Shown: one piece after another, positions 24,677 to 34,992 of the stretch
How the letters are laid out: each line of letters starts with the position of its first letter
Numbering within the stretch: position 1 is the first letter of the stretch
Assembly (NCBI GenBank): GCA_963082975.1
Contig: OY720344.1
Span: 12,015,580-12,079,579 of the forward strand
Reading direction: 5' to 3'
DNA: 64,000 bases
From: Labia minor
Taxonomy: Eukaryota > Arthropoda > Insecta > Dermaptera > Spongiphoridae
Translations under genes and position numbers: made by a program
The notes under the pieces: model-generated
Told to the model about the DNA's origin: nothing
What the model saw: the letters and a program-made list of their open reading frames with translations, nothing else
The model's database searches: none

Positions 24677-25081
24677 TAAGGTAAATGTACCAGTCGTGGA
24701 CCACTGTACCAGTAATGGACCATTTGATAGATTTTTGATCAAAATAAGCTTTTTAATTTCAAATTAACTCGAGATATCGATAAATATCAAGAAGAGCCTT
24801 TTTCGGATTGCTTAACAATGAAACAGAGACCAATCACTGCATTTATATTATAATTATGAATTTTTTAAAACACGAGGCAAGCGTTCTTGCATTTTAAGGT
24901 TCGTTTCTTATGCAAAACGTTAAGGATATGCTTCACTTTATTTTCAATAGATTATGTTTTATTTAATAATAATTTCAATCCAATAATTAAATTCAATAGT
25001 TGATACTACTAATTATATTAATCAGTTTGAAATATTTAATTTATGTGATTATTATAAATCACCACTGGTACATTTACCTTA
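24677..25081. mobile_element. TA-flanked MITE with AGGTAAATGTACCAGT ends
   Basis: Left end TAAGGTAAATGTACCAGTC and right end CCACTGGTACATTTACCTTA are inverted for about 20 bases and flanked by TA, the target site of Tc1/mariner elements. The left end repeats the motif (TGTACCAGTAATGGACC) about 18 bases inward. The interior of 400 bp is AT-rich and non-coding. Confidence 0.7.
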
Positions 25082-25870
25082 TTGGAGATGTGAGAGTTAC
25101 CAAGAAACCAGCAGGAAATAAAAAAGGTTCAGAAATAAAACCATCTAACCCCATCCAATTCTCCCCCCCAAAAAAAAACAAAAAACAAAAACATTGTCGA
25201 CGTTTCGGTTCCTTATCAGGACCTTCTTCAGAACTATATTATTTTTTGCATATGGATAGCGACAATGAACAATACATGTAAATTATTGATATAAATATAC
25301 AAGATAAATCTATACATTCAATGTCTGTGTCCCTGTGCCTTCAATCACTCCCATTCAAGAAACATACAATTGTCCCCACTCAATCTTCTAATATTCATTT
25401 TCTAATCAACCTATATCATCACAAACCTACCTACACATCTTTATAAACATATATTTTTTAAAAAAAAAATAAATTTATAATTTATTCAAATAAAAAATAA
25501 TAAGTTTATTTTGTACCTATTGATAAATGATGAAAATGATGCTATATGTATTATTCTCGATGAAAATAATGACATACTTACATTAGATTAGACAAGAAAA
25601 AGACAATTACTATTATTACATAAAACAATAGAAAAAACTTTTAGATGACAATGTAAAAGTTGAAAGACATCGTATTAAAAAAATAAATAAATAAATAAAT
25701 GAAAATAAAAAATAAAAAATAAAAAATAAATTACTCTTCTGGATAAAGGAATAATTTTTCCATAATTAATTTATTCAAATAGTTAATTATACTGTAACGG
25801 AAAATGAAGATATACATTTATTAGATGCATTGATCAATTTAATGTAAAATAATCTTTTGGTGTGTTTCAG
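25082..25870. other. AT-rich DNA with a possible retroelement tail
   Basis: At 25196-25233 the minus strand reads CTGAAGAAGGTCCTGATAAG and then CGAAACGTCG. This kind of stretch is often seen near the 3' end of Penelope-like elements, but that is from memory. The remainder is A/T-rich with AAAT tandem runs near 25680-25730. Confidence 0.3.
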
Positions 25871-26149
25871 TTGGCGTATCAATTCGGTGCCAATGCCTGA
25901 TCGCAGTTGATGATTGCAGACGGACCTATCATGCCCAAATTGTGGATCCATTAGATTCCTGGGGCAATGTTGGACCCGATGGTTATTCCATCAATGCCAA
26001 CCTCTCCCAGAAGGACGAATGGCCCGTTTGATGGACGTCAATTGCGCGATGTTTTTGACCTCTGTGATCCGGAAGGCACTGGATTCGTATCCGTCCAACG
26101 ATTGGTGCAACTTGCCAAGAGTTACTGTGCATCCGCTGTCAATCCACAG
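25871..26149 (+). CDS. nuf: Rab11-FIP3/4 (nuclear fallout-like) exon with first EF-hand
   Basis: Class II Rab11-interacting adaptor, which in animals links Rab11 recycling endosomes to dynein and the cleavage furrow. The exon starts after an acceptor (GGTGTGTTTCAG, 25859-25870) and ends at CAG|GTAATT (donor at 26150). A stop at 25952-25954 means the first 96 bases are probably 5' UTR and translation starts at ATG 25967, or at 25979. The 61 codons hold GRQLRDVFDLCDPEGTG and FVSVQRLVQLAK: one EF-hand, loop DPEGTGFVSVQR, with Arg instead of the usual acidic residue 12, so calcium binding is doubtful. FIP3 has a comparable loop ending in His. It joins in phase 0 to the exon at 53169. The ERM-like coiled coil and Rab11-binding domain must lie beyond the window. 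Confidence 0.75.
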
Positions 26150-26169
26150 GTAATTGACCAACTAATTTA

Positions 26170-28050
26170 ATTATTACTATCGTCCTAATAAAAGTAATAA
26201 TCATATATTTTCACTTCATTCCTATTTCATTTGACTAGATTTAAAGAATTTCCTAAAAAATGAAAAAAAAATCCATTCAGTATTATTATAACTTTATAAT
26301 TATATTTATTTAATTAAATTCGTATAATTTTTATAAACGTATCTTTGTTGTAATATAATAATACATATTTTATTTAATATTAATTACTAAACTATTATTC
26401 AATAAATTTCAATAAAATAATAATTATATTATATGAATTTAATAAATATTTTTGTAATAGTTAATTTTATTAGAAAATTATAAATTGAATTAAATTATAC
26501 ATTTTTTTTTTCAAATCTAAAATTTTTCAAAATCTCTCGTTCGTTAAGAACTTACATTTACAGATTGATAAACTACGTATATATCTATTTGTATCACAAT
26601 GTTCATTAAAAAAATTTATTATAAATTCATTTATTTTATTATATAATAGCTACGTTGTTTAAAAAATCACATTTATTTTCTTAAACTTTTCATGACATTT
26701 ATTGATTAATTGTAAATGAGTATATATGTGAAACCATAATTCTTAAAATTAAACAGTTTTAAAATCAAGTTTGAACGTTTCAATAAAATTTCTAAAATTA
26801 TGTTTGTCAAAAATCTGTTAATAAATCAATAAGTTTTTATGAAGTTTTCTCAATTACTCTTTAGATCATGATCGGATTAATTACAAAAAATTATAAATAA
26901 AATAAAAAATACCTTCCTAATTTTATATAAACCGATTAAATTTTTAATAATTTCAAAAATTAATTATCGATAAGATATACCAATTGTATTTAGAAAATAT
27001 ATTTATGTAATCTAATTAATTTTCAACACACTTTAAAGTATTATGCTCATATTAAATTAAATTTTATATTTAAAAAAAAAAAGAAATTTTTTATCATTTT
27101 ATCAATTAAAACATAAGTCAAATTATAATACAAAATAAAACATCTGGGAATGAGAGGAAGCATTACTATCAACGAACTTTTATTCATATTTATCCCAAAA
27201 TTGCATAAATAATTCCAATTTATATTGTGAGAATTAGATAAATAATGTAGAGAGAGCAAAAAATATTTAAAAATAGATATTTATTTAAATGAAATAAAAT
27301 TATTTAATTTACAGAATGAAAATTTTAATCAAAATAAGAAACAATGTTTTTGAATAAAATATTTTCAAGATTTATAATTACAATAAATAAATATAAATTT
27401 TAATATTAAGTGTTTAAATTATAAATAATAGAATAATAATTATAATTATAATGTACGATCGAAGATGCGCTGAAAACATCGCTTATTTATAATATTTGAA
27501 ATTTTCAACTTTGACCGCCGATTTGACCATGTTCCCAACCGTACTTTAAAAAACCAAGACCACTTTAGATTTACACTTTTTTAAGCTCTACTCGAATCCA
27601 AAATCAAAATTTAAAAAATCGAAAATTTTTGGCGACAGACCCACACACATATAGATTTTATAAACGAACTAAAAGTTGAAAATAAAAATTCGATTAAATA
27701 ATTAGAATTTCATCATTTTAATTACAATCTTATGTACCATCATAGAATATGGAATTTATTTATTTTTATGTAATATTGCTTAACTTAATTATAAATTTCC
27801 TGTCTTGAGTGAGAATATTTAAAATTTATATACGAGAATAAAATGTATTCGCTCAAGTTATTGAAAAATCAGGATATGTTAGATAATTTCTATTTAGGAA
27901 AGAATATTATTCCATTTCTTGTCCCTAACTTTAATTTGAAACTTGAAATTATGGAAAAGTTTATGGAAATAAATTCTTTTCAATTTTTGACTAATATAAT
28001 TTTTAAATTTAAATGGCTCAATCAATTTAATATTGATAACTTTACAAAAT
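26170..28050. other. AT-rich intronic DNA, one GC-richer patch
   Basis: 27460-27660 is less AT-rich (contains GACCGCCGATTTGACC and GGCGACAGACCCACACACA) and may be an unclassified old repeat. The 69-codon frame at 27843-28052 has no domain and ends at the family B insertion. Confidence 0.4.
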
Positions 28051-28687
28051 AAGTTGACCTGTGGCCAGGTCCAAACCGACCGACGGTTTGAAATAAATTA
28101 ATTTCCAGCTACAGAAATAATTTCAAATAATTTTAATATATCTATTAATGTAATAAAAAACAGATATGGATATAACATAAATATTTTTAATTTTATTTTA
28201 TTTATAATATATAGCTGAAGTAGCCGGCGTTACCCGAGGCTGTGACGTCATGAAGGGCTGGGTGACGTCATATAATTTTAAATTAAGAAAAACATAATGA
28301 AGATAATTTTTCCCGAGGATAAAACCAATACATTCGTGGTGATATGTAAAAAAATCTCCTTATGTGAAATTTGGTGCGAAAATAACACTTCCCTTCTTAT
28401 CGTCGATCGCTAATACTACCACTTCCGGTTTCCGGATTTGCACCAAAAGTTGATCAATTCATCCCACTGATGCATTAAGTAAATATACCAAATTTCATCA
28501 AAATCGGTTGAGCCGTTCAGGCTGTACACATCTATACGGACGGACAGACGCACAGACGGACGGACAGACATCATGCTAAAAATACTTTTTTCTGTTAAGA
28601 AAATGCATGATTCGTGGAGATATGCAAAAATCTCCACATGTGAAATTTGGTGTGAAAACAATACCTCCCTTACTATCGTCGGTCGGT
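28051..28687 (-). mobile_element. HINE family B copy 4
   Basis: Complete copy, inverted. The hairpin GACCTGTGGCCAGGTC is at 28056-28071, the inner ACCGACCGACGGT at 28075, and the intact 5' terminus ATCGTCGGTCGGT ends at 28687. The microsatellite is GGACGGACAGACG-type at about 28538-28568. It carries the internal repeat of the 5' block at 28340-28425 and two TGACGTCA palindromes at 28240-28270. A 120-codon frame across it is repeat sequence, not a gene. Confidence 0.85.
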
Positions 28688-29581
28688 AAAAATATATATT
28701 TTTTATTTCTTTAATTAAGTAAGATTCGAATTTTATATAAGTAATTTTTTTTTGTAACCTTCTTCTGGTCATTGACATTTTTAGATTTATCAGATTTCAT
28801 GCCAGACTTAATTAATTTACAATATTCGTTTTTATCCTTATCAATATTCACGTCTGTCTTTAACAACGTGTGGATATTTTTATACTTCCTTTATGTGAAT
28901 AAAAAATAATGGGTTATGTTTTGTATTCTTCTTCATCAATAAACTACTATCAATTAATTATTATTATTATTATTATTATTGTTATTTTAGCAAGTTTGGA
29001 ATTTGATCTTATTGCAAAAAGTGATAACAAATCAATAATTAATTATTTAAACGATTTGGTAATTAAAATAATTATTAAAATGATGAAATTAATGAAATTA
29101 AAAACGTGAGATTCTTAATCAATGCATATATATTCATGTGTATTACTGGTTTGATTATCATTGGAGTAGGGGTTATATATTGATTTGTTTAAAGAGAAAA
29201 ATGTGTAGGTATATCAATGATAAGAAAGCCTTGACCCATACCTTTCTATTCTCATTTATCTGATTTGATCTTGGCCTTCCCATCCTGGATGTTTTTCTAT
29301 CCTCCCCCCCTCCTCTTCTATTAAAATCCCATTCTTAGACGATCTTACCCTTGAAAACGTACATGTAAATATAAATAATTATATTCCTCCACCATTGATT
29401 AGCTATTTCATTCATTTCGTGGAAATGCAATTATTTCAAAATGAAAATAAATTTACCTATCTAAATGAATTTTGAAATTTAAAATTATATTAAATATAAA
29501 TATAACTGCATTATATAAAGTATAACCGAAAATTTCAATTTCAATTATATAAAATTTAGGATCAAAGGCTAATTTCACCAA

Positions 29582-29618
<37 letters not shown>

Positions 29619-29656
29619 GGGAGGCATTTTTAGTATATATAATTATATCAAAAAAT
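28688..29656. other. AT-rich intronic DNA
   Basis: (TTA)n at 28960-28980 and (TA)n at 29590-29614; no gene. Confidence 0.5.
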
Positions 29657-30060
29657 CTGGAGTGTCTCCACTCGACTATCTCACAAATTTAAATTGGATT
29701 AAATAACATAAATTAATTTAAATTAAATTAAATTAATTAAATTATAAATTAAAATTAACAAATAATATTTATTGGACCAGGGCATGTTTGGCTCTTTGTT
29801 GATGGCACCACGTCACGTGCTGGCGAGTGATTTGCAATCGAGTTAAAAAATTAATTCCGGTACTTTCAGCGATTCAATCAAGCTGAAATTAAATATATAG
29901 CAGTTTTATACAATTATTAATCATGTGAAAAATTATCAAACATATATCTTTATTTTTACGGTCACTTTAGAAGAAAAAAAAATCAAAATGTTGTAGGTAA
30001 TGACCCTCTTCCCGTTGAGCTACATTTCTCAAAAGTTGATAGAAAACTACGAATTTTGAA
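29657..30060 (-). mobile_element. HINE family A copy 7, truncated
   Basis: The 3' hairpin end is at the left (CTGGAGTGTCTCC). The copy stops at GAATTTTGAA, so it lacks the microsatellite and 5' terminus. The Ty3/gypsy element begins six bases later in a TATATA stretch, but the missing HINE part does not resume beyond the retrotransposon. The truncation therefore predates or accompanied a local TA-repeat change. Confidence 0.8.
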
Positions 30061-30066
30061 TATATA

Positions 30067-30413
30067 TGTAAATAACATTTGTATAATTTGAATTATTTAA
30101 TTAGTTAGTTATTTAATTTTCTTGTATATTTTAAGTTGCCTGACTGAAATTCGTTTATGTTATTATAATATGATATATTTTTCTTTTCATAGAAAATTCA
30201 TTCTAATTTATAAATCTTTTAATATTAAATTTTGTTATATTGTATTTAATTGATAAAACAAATAACTATAAAAATCGATTTGCTTGTATTTAAGGTAAGC
30301 AAATCGCTCTTAAAATTGTATATTTTTTATCTTATTTTAATTAATAAAATTTGCTTGTATTTAAGGTACATCGATTTGGTTATTTAATTTAAAATCCTAA
30401 TCTCCATCTTATA
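30067..30413 (+). repeat. 5' LTR of Ty3/gypsy element
   Basis: It starts TGTAAATAACATTTG and runs to CTCCATCTTATA; the exact last bases are uncertain by a few positions because of flanking TA. It appears identical to the 3' LTR except for 71 extra bases flanked by the direct repeat TTTGCTTGTATTTAAGGTA. I see no TGG-type tRNA primer binding site immediately after it. Confidence 0.9.
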
Positions 30414-30437
30414 AATCGATTTTTGAAAGAAAAAAAA

Positions 30438-31577
30438 ATGGAGCCATTTGAAATTAAATTTAGAATTGAAATGGAAAAAAGTGGAGATGTTTTAGTTACT
30501 AAAATTAAGAAAATAATCATGGAAGAAAATTCATATATATTACCTGAGGATCAACAGGATAAAGAAAAACACCAGGAATTATTTAAAATGGCAAAGGTGA
30601 AAAGCTGTTGTAAAAGTTTGAAGAAACAAGGTCAATATCGTAATATCACAGTAAGTCTACCACCAGATTTAATTTGTAAATATTTGGATGAAGATAAAAA
30701 TGTCGTATTTAATGGAGAGTATCTTGAAGAAGAATCACAAGAGGAAAATTTAGAAAAAAAAAGTATTGAAAAGGATTTTATTAAAATTATAAGAAATCTT
30801 AGTATAAAAGCTGAATTAAGAGAGGTAAATCCATCACAAGTGGAAAAATTATTTGTTTTGGAAAAATTTCAAGGAAGAGAAAATGCAAGAGAATGGCTGG
30901 ACACTTTTGAAGTTGAATGTGAGAGACACGATATAGTTTTAGATGAAAAAAAGGTTAGAGTTTTAAGAGTGTTTTTAGAAGGAAATTCTATAGAATGGTA
31001 TAAATCTACATTATATAAATTAACGGTTCATGGAAATTGGACAGAATGGCGAGATTCTTTTTTGGAAACATATGCAGATAAAAATTGGAATAATGTAATT
31101 TATGCATTTAATTATAGATATATTAAGGGTTCATTGATGGATTATGCCCTCAAAAAGGAAAGATTATTGTTAGAGACAGAAATGGACATGTCACAAAAAT
31201 CACGGATAAATCATATAGTGGTTGGATTGCCTAATTTTATGAGAGAATTCCTTGATAAGGAGGAGGTAAATACAACTGAAAAATTAATGAGTCAGATCCG
31301 TCGATACGAAGATTTTAATAAAAAAAAACATAAAGAACCTAGACTTACACAAAATAATAAGGAATTTTCAACAAATAATTTCCAAAATATGCGTACACAA
31401 TTGGAGAAGAAACCATGCAGAATTTGTGAGTTATTAGGAATGCGTGGGAGATTTCATCCCGAAAAAGCATGTAGAAATAGTAAAAAAAATAATATGAAGA
31501 GAGTGAACTCAGCAGAAATAGATTACTCGTATGAAAATGATGAACAGGAGCCAAAAAACGGGCTGTTACACCACTAA
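30438..31577 (+). CDS. Gag polyprotein of Ty3/gypsy retrotransposon
   Basis: Structural protein that assembles the intracellular virus-like particle and packages element RNA. 379 codons from ATG 30438; the open frame extends upstream only through TTG at 30423, which is not a likely start. The central region (QGRENAREWLDTF, then GNSIEWY and WTEWRDSFLETY) is the capsid-type fold shared by Ty3 Gag proteins. Near the C-terminus, from about residue 327, is a zinc-knuckle-like C-x2-C-x9-H-x4-C motif (CRIC...HPEKAC), spaced more widely than the usual CX2CX4HX4C. It ends 11 bases before the pol ATG and in a different frame. A slippery heptamer lies at 31553-31559. No stops or frameshifts. Confidence 0.9.
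   Translation: MEPFEIKFRIEMEKSGDVLVTKIKKIIMEENSYILPEDQQDKEKHQELFKMAKVKSCCKSLKKQGQYRNITVSLPPDLICKYLDEDKNVVFNGEYLEEESQEENLEKKSIEKDFIKIIRNLSIKAELREVNPSQVEKLFVLEKFQGRENAREWLDTFEVECERHDIVLDEKKVRVLRVFLEGNSIEWYKSTLYKLTVHGNWTEWRDSFLETYADKNWNNVIYAFNYRYIKGSLMDYALKKERLLLETEMDMSQKSRINHIVVGLPNFMREFLDKEEVNTTEKLMSQIRRYEDFNKKKHKEPRLTQNNKEFSTNNFQNMRTQLEKKPCRICELLGMRGRFHPEKACRNSKKNNMKRVNSAEIDYSYENDEQEPKNGLLHH
31553..31559 (+). promoter_or_regulatory. Candidate -1 ribosomal frameshift site (A AAA AAC)
   Basis: The heptamer is in the correct register for gag (reads ...CCA AAA AAC) and lies six codons before the gag stop. A -1 slip enters the pol frame, which is open from 31544 through the downstream ATG. This is a classic slippery sequence for retroelement gag-pro-pol. 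I did not identify a defined downstream pseudoknot. Confidence 0.7.
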
Positions 31578-31588
31578 TTCGTTTAAAA

Positions 31589-34500
31589 ATGATTCTTAAT
31601 AAAAAGAAATCAATACAAGGAATATATGATAGCGGGTCTAATGTTACGCTAATCAATTCAAAGATTTTAGAAGATGTTCAAGATAAAATAATAAATGATG
31701 AACAAATATTTAAAACAATTAGTGGTGTGGAAAAAAGTTTTAATAAAATAAAAATTTCACTCAAAATAAATAAGATAGAAAGAGAGATAGAGGTCTATGT
31801 TATAAAGAATAATAATTTTTCATATGACATACTTCTGGGGTTAGATGCAATAAAAAAATTTAGATTAATACAAGATGATCGTCTAAAAATATATCAGAGA
31901 ATGAATGATGGTAAGGTTGAAATGGTGAATAGATATGGCTTTGATGTTAATAATAGTGTAAATGTCGTTGAAATCGAAAGAATATTTAAACATTTAGACG
32001 AAGAAAAAAAAAATAAATTTATAGGATTGATAAGCAAATATAAACAGTGTTTTGCGAAAAATAAATATGATGTGGGTCTTGTGAAAACTCACGAAGCTCA
32101 TATAAAATTAATAGAAAATAAATATATATCGAAAAAGCCCTATAGGTGCTCTATTATAGATCAAACAGAGATTGAAAACCAAATATCAAATTTACTAGAA
32201 AAAGGACTAATAGAAGAATCTGAGTCTCCTTTTGGGGCGCCTGTGACGTTAGCATTTAAGAAAGAAGATGGAAAGCGTACGAGGCTATGTATTGACTTTC
32301 GAGAATTGAATAAGATATTGGTTCCGGAATCACAACCGTTTCCAAGAATTGACGACACTATAGTGAAAACAAGAAATTGTAAGTTTTATACAGTGTTAGA
32401 TATAAATTCGGCCTTTTGGTCTATTCCAATAAGAGCAAAAGACAGATATAAACTTGCTTTTGTAACACAGAATTCTCATTATCAGTGGACAAGACTCCCG
32501 TTTGGTCTGAAAATAAGTCCAGCGGTGTTCCAAAGAGTTTTGGCAAATGCCATTAGACGTAATGGGCTACAGGATTTTTGTCTTAATTATATAGATGATA
32601 TCCTAATATTTTCAAGAAATTTTGAAGAACATTTGAATCATGTAGAAAGAGTTATGCAAGTAATTAATCAAGAAGGGTTTAAATTAAAGTTATCAAAGTG
32701 TGTTTTTGCCCAAGACACAGTTAGATACCTGGGACATGTTCTTGGGTATAATACAGTTAAACCGCATCATGATAATCTTAGATCAATAAGAGAATTTCCA
32801 AAACCTAAAAATAAAAAAAATATTAGACAGTTTTTAGGCAAGATAAATTTTTATTATAAATATATACCAAATAGTATAAAATTACTCGAGCCTCTTCATA
32901 TTTTATTAAGAAAGAATTCTCCCTTTTTATGGACAAATGAATGTGACGAAACATTTACAAAAGTAAAAAAATATCTATGTGAGAGTCCTATTTTAGCAAT
33001 TTTTGACCCAAACCGTCCAACTATGTTATTTACAGACGCAAGTGGCGTGGGCGTGGGAGCAATCTTAAAACAAGTTCAGGAAAATGGAGAATTACTTCCA
33101 GTTGCATATTATTCAAAAAAATTAACACCGACACAAAGTAAAAAGAAGGCAATTTATTTAGAATGTCTTGCGATTAAGGAAGCAGTGCAATATTGGCAAC
33201 ATTGGTTGATAGGTCATAAGTTTTTGGTTTTTACTGACCATAAACCCTTAGAGAATTTAAAGATAAAATCAAGGACTGACGAAGAATTAGGCCACCTAGT
33301 GTATTATTTGTCCCAATATGATTTTCAAATAAAATACTCACCAGGAAAAGAAAATGTGGAAGCTGATGCTCTTTCGAGAAATCCTGTGTTGGAATGTTTT
33401 GAGGGGGAAGAGGACGAGATTAAAATTGTTAATTTAGTCTCAATAGAAGATGTTACTGAAAATCAAAAACGTAATAAAAGAGAAATTTTAAATATGAAGG
33501 ATAAAATTATAAAAAATGGTTTAGTATATAAGCAAATTGGAAAAAGAGAAAGAATTTTAATTTCAGAAGATTTTGGTTTGAAGCTCATTGAGAGAGTTCA
33601 CAAGTTTTATGGTCATATAGGAATCGGTCATTTAGCTGCCAAGATTCGTCCCTTTTATTATTTTAAAAGAATGGATAGACATATAAGAGAATTATGTATG
33701 AAGTGTGATATTTGTAAAAGAAACAAATCTAGAAGATGTAGAGAAATTGGGCGGTTATCACAGATAGGTCCAGCAAGTGAACCGTTTGAAATAATGGCTA
33801 TTGATACAATTGGCGGATTTTCTGGAAATAATTCACAAAAAAAATATTTGCATTTACTTGTGGATCACTTTAGTAGATATGCCTTTGTTTATCCGTCATC
33901 TGAACAAAAAGCCCAAGATTTTATAAAATTAATAGACCCTATAGTGAAAAAACACAAAATAAAGATTATTTTAGCAGATAGGTATGGCAGTATCAATTCT
34001 GAAGAATTTAAATCATATTTAAAAAAACATAACATCTTATTAGTTTTCACTGCCACAGATTGCCCATTTTCAAACGGCCTTAATGAGCGATTGAATCAGA
34101 CTTTGGTCAACAGAATCAGATGCAAGTTACAAGAAGAAAAAACAAGATCATGGGCTATGATTGCATTAGAATGTGCTGAAAATTATAATCAAACCATACA
34201 CAGTGTCACAAAATTTTCACCAGCATATTTATTAAATGGAAAAGAGCTATCAATAGTACCGGAAGAATTAAAAGTGGGAAGAAATTTAACGGAAGACAGG
34301 AAAACAGCATTAGAAAATTCTAAAAAAAATCATAATATTAATAAAGATCGAATTGATAAAAAGAAACAAGAACATACCTTTAAAATAAATGATTGGGTTT
34401 ATGTCGAAACAGGAAATAAAATAAATCGGAATAAATTGGACCCTATAAGAAGAGGACCATATAAAGTGATATGTAAATTATCAAACACAATGTACGAAAT

Positions 34501-34591
34501 TGATATAGGAAAAAGACGTTATGGACCAAGTGTTTTTCATAGTTCTCAACTTATTCCGTGTTTTAGTAAAGTTCCACTGAACAATTTTTAA
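31589..34591 (+). CDS. Pol polyprotein (PR-RT-RH-IN) of Ty3/gypsy retrotransposon
   Basis: Intact 1000-codon frame. Aspartic protease active site DSGSN at about residues 14-18. Reverse transcriptase: LCIDFRELNK (about 232) and catalytic YIDD (334-337; YIDD rather than the common YVDD). RNase H: TDASGVGVGAIL (about 482) and TDHKPL, then ADALSR. Integrase: zinc-binding H..H..C..C (about 671-712, ending CMKCDIC), catalytic Asp739, Asp797 and Glu833 (D,D35E), and a GPY/F motif (RRGPYKVI) in the C-terminal DNA-binding part. Domain order is that of the Ty3/gypsy (Metaviridae) group. No envelope frame follows. All key residues are present, so the element may be active. Expression probably depends on the -1 frameshift upstream, not on ATG 31589. 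Confidence 0.95.
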   Translation: MILNKKKSIQGIYDSGSNVTLINSKILEDVQDKIINDEQIFKTISGVEKSFNKIKISLKINKIEREIEVYVIKNNNFSYDILLGLDAIKKFRLIQDDRLKIYQRMNDGKVEMVNRYGFDVNNSVNVVEIERIFKHLDEEKKNKFIGLISKYKQCFAKNKYDVGLVKTHEAHIKLIENKYISKKPYRCSIIDQTEIENQISNLLEKGLIEESESPFGAPVTLAFKKEDGKRTRLCIDFRELNKILVPESQPFPRIDDTIVKTRNCKFYTVLDINSAFWSIPIRAKDRYKLAFVTQNSHYQWTRLPFGLKISPAVFQRVLANAIRRNGLQDFCLNYIDDILIFSRNFEEHLNHVERVMQVINQEGFKLKLSKCVFAQDTVRYLGHVLGYNTVKPHHDNLRSIREFPKPKNKKNIRQFLGKINFYYKYIPNSIKLLEPLHILLRKNSPFLWTNECDETFTKVKKYLCESPILAIFDPNRPTMLFTDASGVGVGAILKQVQENGELLPVAYYSKKLTPTQSKKKAIYLECLAIKEAVQYWQHWLIGHKFLVFTDHKPLENLKIKSRTDEELGHLVYYLSQYDFQIKYSPGKENVEADALSRNPVLECFEGEEDEIKIVNLVSIEDVTENQKRNKREILNMKDKIIKNGLVYKQIGKRERILISEDFGLKLIERVHKFYGHIGIGHLAAKIRPFYYFKRMDRHIRELCMKCDICKRNKSRRCREIGRLSQIGPASEPFEIMAIDTIGGFSGNNSQKKYLHLLVDHFSRYAFVYPSSEQKAQDFIKLIDPIVKKHKIKIILADRYGSINSEEFKSYLKKHNILLVFTATDCPFSNGLNERLNQTLVNRIRCKLQEEKTRSWAMIALECAENYNQTIHSVTKFSPAYLLNGKELSIVPEELKVGRNLTEDRKTALENSKKNHNINKDRIDKKKQEHTFKINDWVYVETGNKINRNKLDPIRRGPYKVICKLSNTMYEIDIGKRRYGPSVFHSSQLIPCFSKVPLNNF

Positions 34592-34604
34592 AATTGTTCT
34601 CTAT

Positions 34605-34616
34605 AAGAGGGGGAGA
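34605..34616 (+). promoter_or_regulatory. Polypurine tract for plus-strand priming
   Basis: AAGAGGGGGAGA lies directly against the first base of the 3' LTR, as required for the plus-strand primer of LTR retroelements. Confidence 0.85.
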
Positions 34617-34892
34617 TGTAAATAACATTTGTATAATTTGAATTATTTAATTAGTTAGTTATTTAATTTTCTTGTATATTTTAAGTTGCCTGACTGAAAT
34701 TCGTTTATGTTATTATAATATGATATATTTTTCTTTTCATAGAAAATTCATTCTAATTTATAAATCTTTTAATATTAAATTTTGTTATATTGTATTTAAT
34801 TGATAAAACAAATAACTATAAAAATCGATTTGCTTGTATTTAAGGTACATCGATTTGGTTATTTAATTTAAAATCCTAATCTCCATCTTATA
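34617..34892 (+). repeat. 3' LTR of Ty3/gypsy element
   Basis: 276 bp, matching the 5' LTR but lacking the 71-bp segment. It is followed by a (TA)n run to about 34913; the TATATA before the 5' LTR is consistent with insertion into that microsatellite, with a target duplication hidden in the TA repeat. Confidence 0.9.
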
Positions 34893-34992
34893 TATATATA
34901 TATATATATATATAAATCTTTGACATTTTTTTACATTCTTTATTTTTCTTATCTTATTAGCAAAATTTAATTTAAAGAAAATTAACATTTGT

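Noticed and set aside
28416..28778. 120-codon minus frame, with similar ones at 6083, 17733, 44903 and 60302
   Set aside because: All are HINE-B sequence read through; the shared peptide comes from the repeat and its GTCC tract.
30423..30437. Gag starting upstream at 30423
   Set aside because: The codon there is TTG; the first ATG in frame is 30438.
31345..31656. Minus-strand frames inside the retrotransposon (also 32161-32358)
   Set aside because: Antisense shadows of gag and pol.
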